Shown piece after piece: positions 10,259 to 20,489 of a stretch of DNA of 64,000 nt. The DNA is from Bactericera cockerelli (taxonomy: Eukaryota; Arthropoda; Insecta; Hemiptera; Triozidae), in the NCBI GenBank assembly GCA_024516035.1, contig CM044964.1, forward strand, positions 9,401,075 to 9,465,074. The letters run 5' to 3'. Numbering within the stretch: position 1 is the stretch's first letter; each line of letters starts with the position of its first letter. The notes below the pieces were generated by a model. It was not told where the DNA came from. It was given only the letters and a program-made list of their open reading frames with translations, and did no database searches. A program made the position numbers and the translations under genes.

Positions 10259-11939
10259 ATCAAAGCTGCAGCACTAATATCAAGGGTCGTGCTCTCCCAT
10301 CAATCCGAACTCTATCCTACATTTGACGATTCTTCTTCTTTCTCAAAAAGAAATTCTAAATTTACTTAGGAACGTCTAAAAATAAACCCCTCATATTGGC
10401 CTGCGAGTATGGCAGTGTATGATATACCGTGTGAGCTATGGGAGCAAGCGAGAGGGAGAAGGAGAGAGGAGGAGGGAGAAAGGGAGAAGGAGAGGGAGGT
10501 AGAAATTGAGAGGGAGAAAGGGATGTGGCGAGAGAAAAAAACAGGAGTTTGCCAAATGTGAGGTTAATAGCGTGTTCGAAGGAATTGTGTGCCGTTTAGC
10601 GGTTCACAAATTGGCGAACGTGTGTTGACTGCTTCTTGTTTTAAACATCATAAAGACTCGTTGCTTTGGGAAGGTAGTTAGAAGCTCAAGAACTCTGACC
10701 TTCTTATCTTTAGACAAGGTTAAGCCCAGTCTCCTCCGAGACAATTCGGAAATGAAACAAAATATCGGACTGAATAGGCCGGGATCCAAAATGACTGAGT
10801 GATATTTGGGGATGATGACAGTGACGGAGCTTTCGGAAAAGAAGGCCTTGTTGCTAGGTGATGTGAGGACACTGGGAGTGACGGTTGATCACTCCCAGCA
10901 TCGCAGGGAGGCGAATAGTAGAGAATGAAGGCCCACTCTGGGCTGTGGCGGTGGCGTCGAATTCCAGGTCAAATCTTCGAACTCTCAAATGGCAGACATG
11001 TAGTATTAATGGAAAAAAAATATATAAGATTATACCACCGGCCAGAACTCTGGTGCAGCCGCCTTTACTATGAAATGTGGTAGAAATACAGTCCGCGCAC
11101 TGCGCAATTGCGCATCCAAAAACAAACCAGCGCCACCGTTGTTTAGATGTTTAGGGTAGTAGAGCGCAGTCGGCAGCCAAGAAACTACAAGAAATGATAT
11201 TTTCTGCGCAGTCTGTCAAGTGTGGATTACTGAAATCCTGCTCTTTTGCGGAAAACTGACGACGAAGGATGCTTTGGCAATCGCTGCCATTCCGACAATT
11301 AGGAGGGCACGGGATCAAAAGGGATCGTTCAGACATCCAGGGATAGCAGAGAAGAGGAGAGAGAGAGAGAGAGATGGAGGAGAGTGAGAGAGGAGAGAGG
11401 AGGGTGGGGGACAAGAGTGAAGGAGAGAGAGATGGCAGAGGTCATTAACATTTCAGGGCGACAGGAGATCGCTGAGACCTAATTTTAAATTCATCAGGAT
11501 TAAAATTGCTGTCTATTTCGAGAGAATGAGTGGGCTGCCACAGGTATGATTCAGAAAGCGGTAAGGTGTGGAGGTGGTTATTCTAGGAGTGTAATTCTTC
11601 ATTTATCTTTTAAGAAATCCCATTACTGTGAACAGCTTTCATAATTGAATAGATACCAAACTAATTGAATCCTCTTTTGATAAAGACAAACAAGAACTTC
11701 ATTTTTAGTACTAGTCCTGAGTATGGTAGTTTTAGAAGTAACTGAGGGCGTTTGAATTGAAGTTTCAAAACTATAAGGGTTAGATTCAAAGTTTAAAAAC
11801 TAGAGGTTAAGAATTGTTAGTAATGTTAGAACCAAAGTCTCTGAACTAATAGCATTAGAAGTTAGGGTGCTTTTTCACTCATATGATAGGTAATGTATAT
11901 GTACAATTATTATTCTAGCTTTTCTTTGTCTAACGTCCC
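10259..11939. other. Unassigned sequence, purine-rich tracts
   Basis: GA-rich tracts lie at 10441-10540 and 11341-11430. Moderately GC-rich sequence at 10800-11300 has short open frames on both strands (10885-11073 plus, 11151-11414 minus) without recognisable domains. Of the window's anonymous parts this is the most plausible place for an undetected exon, but I see no splice-supported gene. Confidence 0.3.
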
Positions 11940-12172
11940 TTTAACATCTTGAGGTCTATCGAGACGGGAGTTTTACCCTCCATTCGCTGAGAATTCACAA
12001 ACCACTCAAACCAGCTACCCTCATGAACATCACCCAGTCTGGATTGGGTCAGGAATATCCAGGATGACGAATGTTTGTATTGGAAGGGTCACCCACCAAC
12101 CCCTCTAAACGTTGCTTAACTTCAATGATCTGAATAAAAATTGGTGTATTCAACATTCCACATCAAAGTTGA
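11940..12172 (-). mobile_element. 5S-SINE
   Basis: Read on plus it begins with the central domain (GACGGGAGTTTTACCCTCCA, TTCGCTGAGAATTCACAAAC) and ends with the 5S head (AACGTTGCTTAACTTCAATG, TGTATTCAACATTCCACATC). Confidence 0.8.
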
Positions 12173-12226
12173 CCTAATTCAAGCCTTTAATAAGCTCTTA
12201 AGAACAAGTAGCGGAGCTTAAGCGTT

Positions 12227-12361
12227 CTCAGTAGCTTGATCGATAATGCGGCGGAATGTCATCGGAGATCGGTGGTTCAAGTGTCAAGTTAAACAAATAT
12301 TTAGAAAAGCGAGTTTGAGTAGTTGTGATGTCACGATTGTGATTAACACAAATATGATAAC
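12227..12361 (+). mobile_element. SINE family C
   Basis: TCTCAGTAGCTTGATCGATA, GAGATCGGTGGTTCAAGTG, AGAAAAGCGAGTTTGAGTAG and ATTAACACAAATATGATAAC. The start of homology to the 37050 side coincides with its last bases. Confidence 0.8.
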
Positions 12362-12436
12362 TTAATGTCGAATTATTAGGATTAGATTTGATCTAAGTGA
12401 CACTATCCCTTAACTCGGTCTATGGTGCGCTGTGAT

Positions 12437-12506
12437 TGGTTGAAACTCCGACTTGACGGCGTGTCTGGCTTAGCTTAACTTTATTCCTGTTTCATATTGT
12501 GGCCCT
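12437..12506 (+). repeat. Left arm of inverted repeat Q
   Basis: GAAACTCCGACTTGACGGCG, TGTCTGGCTTAGCTTAAC, TCATATTGTGGCCC. It pairs with 14663-14740; the foldback element and a SINE B lie between. Related arms occur at 16775 (plus) and 17045 (minus). Confidence 0.65.
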
Positions 12507-12603
12507 CAGTTGAGCTTAATTGAACTTTACCTAACTTCCTTGATCATAGTTTTTATTATTAAATTCTTTACTAGATAATAAGACACATAATTATGTATAT
12601 GTA

Positions 12604-13882
12604 TATGTTACAGGCCAAACTGTTTTTTAGGATAAACTAGTATATCCTAGGACAAACTAGTTTGTCCTGAGGGCGTCCGGATAAACTAGTTTATCCTAGG
12701 CCAAACTAGTTTATCCTAACGCACTTAGGATTAACTAGATTTTCCGGATTAAAATGTTTATATTTCAGTCCAAACTAGTTCGTCCTAGGACAAACTAGTT
12801 TATCCTAGGCACAACTGATTTTACAGTAAATTTCATGATGCTGACAAAGGAACCTGTCTCAACTAGTCTGGCACACCGCACGTGTGATCTCGATGAACTT
12901 CTATTCAGTTACAATTTGTTTTTCGTGAGTCTTGTGCCCTCATCGACAAGTGTTTCTTTTCCTTTTTATACCTATTTATAATAATAATTTGTTCTTTAAA
13001 TTTGTGTAATTCCCTATTTCACGTTTTTTTAACCACCTTCCTATTCAAAGTGTTATGGATCAAAAGGAGTAGAGACAGATATTTTTGGAAAAAGTTTTGA
13101 GATTAGAAGATTCTAAGAAAGAGACACATTACAATGTACTTACAAAGGAAAATTACTCAAAGCTCATTTTAGAAGTGTAGGAGGCTGAGAGTGTAGAGAA
13201 AAGAGCCCCAATACAACAAAGGAGATTGCAGTGATTTGGCGTGCTGCGTGCTCAGCATCGAAAACGTCAAGAAACTAGTTTCACGATCCGAAGGAGCTGT
13301 CATACACTATCTTACTGTGGATGAGAGTGTATGACGTCATCGATGCTGCACATGTAGCAGTAGGAAACGGTGGAAAAGACAGACTTTTTGGCAGAAACGT
13401 CTATGAAAAAAATTTCTAACCCGCTGGGGATCGAACCCAGGTCAACACTTACTTATATTTTGCATTTACCTTTATTTTAATTCATTTTCTTCTTTTATTA
13501 TTTGAAAATCAAATAAATCAAACACCTCGGCCGAGGTGTGAAGAACGCCTATACAAAGAAAGAGACAGCCCGGCAGAGTGTAAGGTTACGGAAAACATAA
13601 AATAATACTTACCCATCATCTTATGCATTTAACTTTATTGTTATCATTTTCTTTTATTATTTAAAAATCAGTTGTGCCTAGGATAAACTAGTTTGTCCTA
13701 GGACAAACTAGTTTGGACTGAAATATAAGCATTTTAATCCGGAAAATCTAGTTTATCCTAAGTGCGTTAGGATAAACTAGTTTGGCCTAGGATGAACTAG
13801 TTTATCCGAACGCCCTTAGGATAAACTAGTTTGTCCTAGGATATACTAGTTTATCCTGAAAAACAGTTTGGCCTGCAACATA
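12604..13882. mobile_element. Foldback DNA element with 219-bp TIRs
   Basis: Terminal inverted repeats 12604-12822 and 13664-13882 begin TATGTTACAGGCC and TATGTTGCAGGCC. The target duplication is TA (12602-12603 and 13883-13884), shown by the empty site in copy 2 at 37280-37300. Each arm is built of about seven roughly 20-bp palindromes centred on ACTAGT (GGATAAACTAGTTTATCC type). The middle (12823-13663) has no transposase-like frame; it holds a perfect palindrome ACACCTCGGCCGAGGTGT near 13523 and an internal direct repeat (about 13450-13510 and 13605-13665). TA targeting suggests Tc1/mariner-type mobilisation, but the family is not recognised. Confidence 0.9.
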
Positions 13883-13988
13883 TACAGTATACAAATAATG
13901 AATACAAAATTTAAAGAAATATGGAAACAGTACAAACAATAAAAAGGAAAAAATTGGATAAATATGTATTACAATGAATGATATCTAA

Positions 13989-14190
13989 TAATAATATCGC
14001 CTTATTTATACTGCCCGATTGGGACTATTAAAGTCCCATAATTCCAGCAGTAAGCCCAAGACATCTCACCATGTGGTATAAAAATCCCGAATGGCAGGAT
14101 AACTTATCATGTCCCGGCTGAGTTTCGAACCCACGAACTCTGGAATCTCTGGATTCGCAGAGTGCTGCCTTTACCACTGAGCTACATAAT
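13989..14190 (-). mobile_element. SINE family B (copy 1)
   Basis: On plus: ATAATATCGCCTTATTTATA, AATTCCAGCAGTAAGCCCAA, CATGTCCCGGCTGAGTTTCG and TTTACCACTGAGCTAC. The copy-2 counterpart (37389-37557) is missing the 5' half of the head. Confidence 0.85.
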
Positions 14191-14662
14191 ATACACATAT
14201 GTCCTAACTAAAGGGCGGGGTTATTGTCTATAGCTGCTATTAAAGCCTTAAAAAAAATTATATAGCAATCTCTTCCACCCAACCCATAACAAACACGCGC
14301 TACAAGTTTTCATTCCTGTATGGGTACTATTAGGTGGGTACTGCGTTATAGGAGTAACGACGATTTAATTATGAATATTTTCATCACTGCCTTGATGACG
14401 ACACCCTGTGATAGCTAGTCCATGTCATAGGCATACTATTTCTATACCAACACATGCGATGGCACATTAGGTATGGGCATATCATTTCGTACATGTATAT
14501 TAGCGTACACGATGGCATAATAGGACGCTAATAAATAGTGGCGTGCCATACCCACTCCCCAGCCATCTGATTCCGAACATCGGAGAGGTAGCGCGGAAAA
14601 ACTACAGGGTGGACGGAAAACTCTGGTGCAGTGGTTCGAATCCGAGTGACGGACAAGAAACT
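14191..14662. other. Unassigned sequence (also at 37557-38003)
   Basis: No gene; short minus-strand frames (91 and 76 codons in the two copies) cross the right arm of Q. The two copies are nearly identical here. Confidence 0.4.
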
Positions 14663-14740
14663 TGGGCCACATTATGAAAAACAGGATTAAAATTAGCGAA
14701 GCCAGACACACCCTCAAGCCTGAAGTCGGGGTTTCAACCT
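14663..14740 (-). repeat. Right arm of inverted repeat Q
   Basis: GGGCCACATTATGAAAAACA, GCCAGACACACCCTCAAG, GAAGTCGGGGTTTCAACC: reverse complement of 12437-12506. It probably closes a MITE into which the foldback and a SINE B later inserted. Confidence 0.65.
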
Positions 14741-14782
14741 AGGTTTCTCTTAATTCCAGTTCTCTTGTATCCAGATACGAGT

Positions 14783-15225
14783 AGTTACCTTGGCCTAACG
14801 GTAAGCATGCTGGGCTTGCACTCCAGGAGACCCAAGTTCCAATCCCGGTGGAGTCGGAATTTTTTCGGCTCTGTACTTTGGATGTCGGGGGCTACTCTAG
14901 GACTCGTGAGGACAATTGGGGTAGTTGTAGTTGTAGGAGGCAACGACCAGTGGCGGCATTACGAGATTGATATTGGAATATAATGGTTTGAAAGTTGGTT
15001 TGAGATATTATGATGCATTGTTGCTGTTGTGACCAGCCTGGGTACAGCTGGAGGAGAAAATGATGGTCTCCAGTCAACTTTATTTCAAAGTTGACGCGTC
15101 CTAGAATCACATATTTCTATGTGCGATCAACCATCGAAAAGAATTGGACTTTTTCTCTATAAGGAATTAAAGCCTTAGAAAACTGGAAGTATACTGGCTT
15201 GTAAGTCTGCTCCCTGTTATAGTCC
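14783..15225 (+). mobile_element. SINE family F (copy 1)
   Basis: tRNA-like head GTTACCTTGGCCTAACGGTA, GGGCTTGCACTCCAGGAG, B-box AAGTTCCAATCCC; then TTGTTGCTGTTGTGACCAGC, TGGTCTCCAGTCAACTTTAT and TATGTGCGATCAACCATCG. The second copy is 38563-38920. It is longer than the other SINEs here (about 440 bp). Confidence 0.8.
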
Positions 15226-15397
15226 TCTAGAGAGTCTAGAGAGACCCTACTACTAATGTCGTTGCTATACTAACTGAAAATTGTGACATAATAACGGAAA
15301 TAAATAACTCTTTATCATTATGTACAGGTTTGACTGGTTTCCTTTTTTACTTTCTTTATCCTACAATAAGGAAAGTATTGTTGAATTTGGATTTAAA

Positions 15398-15960
15398 GTC
15401 CCTTTTAACTGCATGGTCATATCACGTTGGGGCTACCCACATTAACTTCACCCATCCTGGGTTGGGCCAAAATGCCAGCATCACGAAGTCTTCACCTCGC
15501 TGGACGTTGCTTAGCTTCGATGATCCTACGACTGATGGTGTTGGTCTGTTGTCTCTTGATTTCCCGACCACCCTGTACTTGGGCAGCGTACACACCGCGG
15601 AAGTCTTCACTTCGCTGGACGTTGCTTAACTTCGATGATCCTACGACTGGAGTTGGTCTGTTTTTTTTTTTTTTTTTTTCCTCTATGGTATGAATTTTTT
15701 AAAAAAATAATAATAGTTCATTTATTTATTTTCTTTATTTATACAAAGGTACTTCTCCTAAGCTTTGAAGGGCTTCTAAGAGAAGCTCTGTTGTCTCATG
15801 ATTTCCCGAGCACCCTATACTTGGGCAGCGTACACACCGCGGAAGTCTTCACTTCGCTGGACGTTGCTTAACTTCAATGATCCTACGACTGGTGTTGGTC
15901 TGTTGTCTCATGATTTCCCGAGCACCCTATACCTATGGGCAGCGTATACACCGCGGATTC
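15398..15960 (-). mobile_element. 5S-SINE with amplified internal module
   Basis: Central domain and head (AACTGCATGGTCATATCACG ... TCGCTGGACGTTGCTTAGCT) followed by two more partial copies of a unit of about 115 bp (AAGTCTTCACTTCGCTGGAC to GCGTACACACCGCGG). One unit is interrupted by a T-run and AT-rich insert (15661-15790). In copy 2 (38935-39350) only one unit is present, so the module differs in number between the two copies. Confidence 0.7.
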
Positions 15961-16064
15961 ATTGTAACGTATATGAGCTTCGTGTAATGTTTGTAGGAAG
16001 GATGAGATGAGATGAAGGTCACCCTCCCTCGCCCTCACAGGGCCCTGGGTGGGTGATGTGGCCG

Positions 16065-16081
16065 CCCCCCCCCCCCCCCCC
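16065..16081. repeat. Poly-C tract (17 C)
   Basis: Seventeen C on plus; the counterpart in copy 2 (39438-39454) also has 17 C followed by T and five more C. Confidence 0.85.
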
Positions 16082-16228
16082 TGTCCCTCTCATGTGAAGG
16101 TAGGTATAGATAGGATTTGAGATGACCATCCCAGACATCAGATCTCATGCCATAACAGAATATCAACAATTCAACATCCTTGATCAGATTTTGTTTTTTG
16201 TCACACATATTGTGTGTTTTTGATTGTG

Positions 16229-16520
16229 ATCAGCCTCCGTGGCATAACAGTTGTGACTACTGCCCGTAGTCCAGAGATCCCGAGTTCGATCCCGGGTTGA
16301 ATCAGACGTGGGTGAGGTTAATGCGAGTTGCTGGTACGATTCCCAGCGAATGGAGGGTAACATCCCCGTCCTGATAAGGGGACGTTAAAACCAAATAAAA
16401 TTGTTGGCGTTAGGAAGGGCATCCAGCCGTAAAAAATGTGCCAAAACCAACCAATCTCATACCATGAGGTTGAACAACGTCGACCCTGCTTGAGCGGGAT
16501 AAGACAGAGTAAGAGAAGAA
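16229..16520 (+). mobile_element. SINE family D (copy 1, internal deletion)
   Basis: TCAGCCTCCGTGGCATAACA, CCGTAGTCCAGAGATCCC, GAGTTCGATCCCGGGTTGAA, then a jump from AATCAGAC directly into GTGGGTGAGGTTAATGCG. Copy 2 (39606-39955) keeps about 70 bp that are deleted here. The tail is ACGTTAAAACCAAATAAAAT and GTTGGCGTTAGGAAGGGCA. Confidence 0.88.
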
Positions 16521-16618
16521 GAAGATCCCAGACAGATCTCATATCAGAACAGAATATGAATTGAACATCCTTGATCAGGTTTTGTTTTTTTGTCACATAT
16601 TGTGTCTTTTTGATTGGT

Positions 16619-16762
16619 GACCTCAGTAGCTTGATCGTTAAGGTGGCGGACTTGTAAGCTGGAGGTCGGTGGTTCAAGTCCCGGATTCAGCGTAGATTTA
16701 GTAAAGCGAGTTTGAGTAGTTGTGATATCACATAGGTGATTAACACAAATATGATAACGTAT
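16619..16762 (+). mobile_element. SINE family C, absent from copy 2
   Basis: CCTCAGTAGCTTGATCGTTA, GCGGACTTGTAAGCTGGAG, GGTCGGTGGTTCAAGTCCCG, TAGATTTAGTAAAGCGAG. The flanks TTTTTGATTGGTGA and TTTTTGATTGATTG are joined without it at about 40040 in copy 2. Confidence 0.85.
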
Positions 16763-16774
16763 TTTTGATTGATT

Positions 16775-17115
16775 GCAACTCTGACTTGACGACTTTGTGT
16801 CTGTGTTCCATAATCCTGTATAATATTGGGGCCTTAGCGTCTAACAGCCGTATTTATGAACAAAAAACGACGACTGAGCTATGTCTCAAGACTGATTTCC
16901 TTTAATATTGTTGGACAATACCTTGCTTGAGACATTGCTTATAGACAAATATTCTCTGTTCATAAATTGCTTAGACAAAAGTTGCTTAGGGCCTTTTCAT
17001 TCTCGCTTAGGGCCTTTTTCTCGCTTAGGGCCTTTTTCACATTAAGACACGCCCTCAATTCGGAGTTTCAACCAATCACAGCGCACTATAGCCCGAATTA
17101 AGGGACAGTATCCAA
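16775..17115. mobile_element. Q-type MITE with a nested P MITE
   Basis: Outer arms: AACTCTGACTTGACGAC (16782) with reverse complement AGACACGCCCTCAATTCGGA (17045). Inside, 16845-16975 is a P-type palindrome (CAGCCGTATTTATGAACA ... TCTGTTCATAAATTGC). Repeats of GCTTAGGGCCTTTT follow at 16986-17037. Confidence 0.6.
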
Positions 17116-17248
17116 CTTAGATTAAAGTTAAGATAAGCCAGACTGTCCCTCAACTCGGGCTGTAGAAGTAATTACACTGAAATTGGTTAGTATAATAGTA
17201 AATACACTGTAACGACTTGAGGGCTTGTCTGGCTTATCTTAACTTTAA

Positions 17249-17470
17249 AGAGCTCACACGAATAGCTGAGTGGTTAAGCACTCACTTGCCATGTGAAGGG
17301 TCCCGGTTTCGAACCCACGCGCCAACAAAAATTTGTACTCAAAATTTGGTTACAGTTGTTTGTGAGGGATACCTTCCGGTGTGCTTGTGTTCACTCAGCA
17401 CCTAAATGGGAAGTATTGTGTCACTTCTCGCCCATCAGAGGGGAGGCATACTACGGGATGGACTCTCTCC
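17249..17470 (+). mobile_element. SINE family E (copy 1)
   Basis: tRNA-Gly-like head: ACACGAATAGCTGAGTGGTT, ACTTGCCATGTGAAGGGTC (GCC in the anticodon position), B-box GGTTTCGAACCC. Body: TCAAAATTTGGTTACAGTTG, ATACCTTCCGGTGTGCTTG, GTGTCACTTCTCGCCCATCA. Counterpart 40752-40975. Confidence 0.88.
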
Positions 17471-17614
17471 TGTCTCTCTTTCTATTCCTCTCCCTGTCTC
17501 TCTCTCTCTCTATCTATCTATTTTTCTCTCTCCCTGTCTCTCTCTCTTTCTATCTCTCTAAAACTCGTTCTCTCTCTCTAAGTAGGTGTGGTACACGGTA
17601 TTAGAAAAGATGCG

Positions 17615-17680
<66 letters not shown>
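17461..17680. repeat. (TC)n then (AC)n microsatellite
   Basis: CT-rich tracts with interruptions from 17461 to 17641, then (AC)n from 17642 to 17680. The AC tract is where the 11.6-kb insertion enters; in copy 2 the equivalent tract at 41140-41166 is uninterrupted. Confidence 0.9.
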
Positions 17681-17682
<2 letters not shown>

Positions 17683-18010
17683 TCACGCAGCAATACTTAG
17701 CCGAACCATTTTTGCGTTGCGACTTAGCCGAACTTAAGAAAAGTTTGTCCAATTTGAATAAGGTTTATATCAATTGATAGCAATTTCAATTTAAGAGATA
17801 CACACTTCTCGGTTTTTTTTACAATTCTCAACCATTTTGAAAATAAGTGAAAAATTCTAACGTTCTGCTAATTCCCGAGCGCGAAGCGACCAGTGCCGGT
17901 CTCTAAAATTTCCTCACTCAGCAATACTTAGCCGAACCATTTTCGCGTTTGATACTTAGCAGAACACGCAAATGAAAAAATAGTACTTAACCGAACATTA
18001 ACGATTTTTG

Positions 18011-18225
18011 AGCCAGCGTTGAAGGCACCGGTTCTTGTAGGATCACCGAAGTTGAGCAACGTACAGCGAGGTGTATACTTCGTGATGCTGGCATTCCGGC
18101 CCAACAAAGGCTGGGTGAGGTTTATGTGGATACCCGGTTTTTAGTTTCCTGCGAATAGAGGGTAACACCCCCGTCGTCATATGACCATGCATTAAAAAGT
18201 GAGGTTTAACGTCGTTTTTAAAAAA
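18011..18225 (+). mobile_element. 5S-SINE, full length
   Basis: GAGCCAGCGTTGAAGGCACC, GGATCACCGAAGTTGAGCAA, CCGGCCCAACAAAGGCTGG, GTGAGGTTTATGTGG and GCGAATAGAGGGTAACACCC, ending AAGTGAGGTTTAACGTCG and an A-rich tail. Confidence 0.82.
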
Positions 18226-18287
18226 ATAAATAATTGAAAAGTTATTGTCTTAACATAGCTTTGCTCGGGCAGGGAAATGAAATGATT

Positions 18288-18552
18288 TTTTTTTTTTTTT
18301 TTAAGTGGGGTTTAACGTCGCTTTCAACTGCCATGGTCATATGACGACGGGGTTTTACCCTCCATTCGCAGGAAACTCACAAACCTGCTACTCACATTGA
18401 CCTCACCCAGCCTGAGTGGGGCCGGGAAAAGCCAGCGTCACGAGAATTAGAATTTGAATGGTCACCCATCCAAGTCTTAACCTCGCTGGATGTCGCTTAA
18501 CTTCGGTGTTCTGAAGGGAACCGGTGTATTCAACATGCCATCGACGCTGGCT
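18288..18552 (-). mobile_element. 5S-SINE, full length with 12-bp target duplication
   Basis: Target duplication AATGAAATGATT at 18276-18287 and 18553-18564. On the minus strand it begins GCCAGCGTCGATGGCATGTT, then box A-like CCGAAGTTAAGCGACATCC and ACTTGGATGGGTGACC, all at the positions expected from 5S rRNA. The central domain (GGTGAGGTCAATGTGAGTAG, TGCGAATGGAGGGTAAAACC) and a poly-A tail follow. This is the reference copy for the family. Confidence 0.95.
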
Positions 18553-18849
18553 AATGAAATGATTAAATCAAGGCATTATCTACTTAATGGAACGAAACTT
18601 TACGTGTGATAAGTTTGGTCAAATGAATCAGGTCCTACTATTACTTCCGATAAATTTCTAATATAAAAATTATATAATAGGAATGAAACATATAAGTTCT
18701 CAGGAAATTATTATACACAACTCTTGGTAAAACAAAATAATAATCATCGAAATAATTTGAAGATAAAAAACACTGCCAATTATGGACACAATACTTCCTC
18801 GTGATTATTTCACATTATGTACACGTGGGAATTCTGAAATTTTATACTA

Positions 18850-19350
18850 AATCACTTGTATCTCCAGAACCGCTTAACCGATTTTCTTCAAATTTATTTC
18901 ACATGGTAGAATATTATTTTTCCTACATTCTAGATTCTACAAAAAATTCTGTATAGGCAAGTTGTGGACCGTATTTTTTGACTTTTTTGTCCCAAATTTC
19001 GGATTTACTTAAATATCACAGTTAAATTATAATTAATTAATATTAAAAAGCCCATGTAAAAGAATAATATGCATATACACAAAAAGTTTCATCAAATTCG
19101 GGTGTACCGTTCACGAGACATAAGCGTTTAAGTAAAAAGTTAGTGGTCAGGCGCATGGTCTCTGTCACCCAGAACCGCTCGTACAACTTTAATGAATTTA
19201 AAATGGGACCATCTACAGAACGTGTCCTATATGTGTGCCAAATTTCATCAAAATCCGTTGAGTAGTTTTCTGAGATTTGCTTGTTACAAGAAATATTTTT
19301 AACAGACCGACAGATCGACGGACTGACAGACGGACACAAAACCAATGTTG
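18850..19350. repeat. Interspersed repeat S
   Basis: Markers: AACCGCTTAACCGATTTTCT, ATGGGACCATCTACAGAAC, CAAAATCCGTTGAGTAG and a degenerate GACAGACCGACAGATCGACG tract. Related copies are at 20075-20480 and, inverted and partial, at 22190-22350. Open frames inside (19043-19345 minus, 20246-20464 minus) translate alike only because the DNA is related; I do not think they are genes. Confidence 0.65.
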
Positions 19351-19535
19351 CTCAGGAGGTTATGAAACGTCCAGAAATATGAAAAAATTGAAATTTACAA
19401 AAACGAACACAATACTTCCGATTTCTAATATTAGAAATTTCTCGGAAGTAATACACTGTCAATAAATTATTAACACAATACTTCCTCGTGATTGGTTCAC
19501 ATTGTATACACGTGGCAATTTTGAGATTTTATACT

Positions 19536-19830
19536 TAAGCTCACTGGTTAAGCACTCGCTTCCTATGCGGAAGGTCCCGGGTCTGAACCCCGGCGCCGAC
19601 AAAAATTTGTATTCAAAATTTGGTTACAGTTGTTTGTAAGGAATACCTTTCGGTGCGCTCGTGTTGACTCAGCACTTAAATGGTAAGTATTGTGTCACTT
19701 CTCGCCCATCAGAGTGGAGGCATACTACGGGATGGGCAGGCTACAACACAGAACACAAGCTTCTACAGTATTAGCTCCTGTTCATAGCTACGAAATAAAA
19801 AAGGCTGTTAAACACTCATGTTTAAAAAAT
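19536..19830 (+). mobile_element. SINE family E
   Basis: AAGCTCACTGGTTAAGCACT, CCTATGCGGAAGGTCCCGG, GTCTGAACCCCGGCGCCGAC, AAATTTGGTTACAGTTG, CTTCTCGCCCATCAGAG, GGCTGTTAAACACTCATG. The 3' end is complete, unlike the 17249 copy. Confidence 0.87.
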
Positions 19831-19860
19831 AAAATAAAACTCCTTTGTATCTCTTGTACA

Positions 19861-20073
19861 GTGCACTGTTAGTCAAGTGGTTAAAGCGCTAGTCTGGTGA
19901 TCCAGGTAGTGTATTGATTCGTTGGTTCGAATCCCATCCAGTGCATGAATTTTTCCTCATTTATTTGAGTTTGTAACCACAAAATAATAAGACTCTGAGG
20001 GTTAAGGTGGTAGAAAATGCTTTGAGCATTAACCTCGCCTGGTGGTTACCTTCCACTATAGAGTGATATTATA
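19861..20073 (+). mobile_element. SINE family A, full length
   Basis: GTGCACTGTTAGTCAAGTGG, GTTGGTTCGAATCCCATCC, AGTGCATGAATTTTTCCTC, GGTGGTAGAAAATGCTTTG, ending CACTATAGAGTGATATTATA. Confidence 0.9.
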
Positions 20074-20074
20074 T

Positions 20075-20480
20075 CTCAAACTGCTTAACCGATTTTCTTC
20101 AAATTTTATAAGTATATGGTAGAATACCGTTTTTCCTACAAACCCAACTCCACAAAAAGTTCTGTATCGGCAAGTCATATAGACGTTATTTTTGCACTTT
20201 TTTGTAAAAAAAAAATTGGATTTCCTAAATATCAAAGCTTATGATTTAGCTATATAAATGCACAATGAGAACGCTAACTCCCAGCATATATACATACATA
20301 ATTTCGTGACAATTGGGTGTATCGTTCAAGAGATATAAGCCTTTAAGTAAAAATTTAGTGGTCAGGCACATGGTCTGTATCACCAAGAAGCGATAGTGCG
20401 AAGTTAATGAATTTAAAATGGGACCACCTACAATACGTCTCCTATACCTATTATATGTGTACAAAATTTCGTCAAAATCT
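20075..20480. repeat. Interspersed repeat S, second copy
   Basis: AACTGCTTAACCGATTTTCT, ATGGGACCACCTACAATACG and CAAAATTTCGTCAAAATC share order with 18850-19350. It abuts the SINE A tail. Confidence 0.6.
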
Positions 20481-20489
20481 CGAAAGTAA

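Noticed and set aside
12602..13884. Foldback arms as an assembly artefact
   Set aside because: The arms differ at several positions, the element has a TA duplication, and an empty site exists at the other copy.
17293..17604. Serine/leucine-rich frame
   Set aside because: Translation of SINE E plus (TC)n.
18288..18552. A real 5S rRNA gene
   Set aside because: The 5S-like part has many differences from 5S rRNA, continues into a SINE body with poly-A tail, and is flanked by a target duplication.
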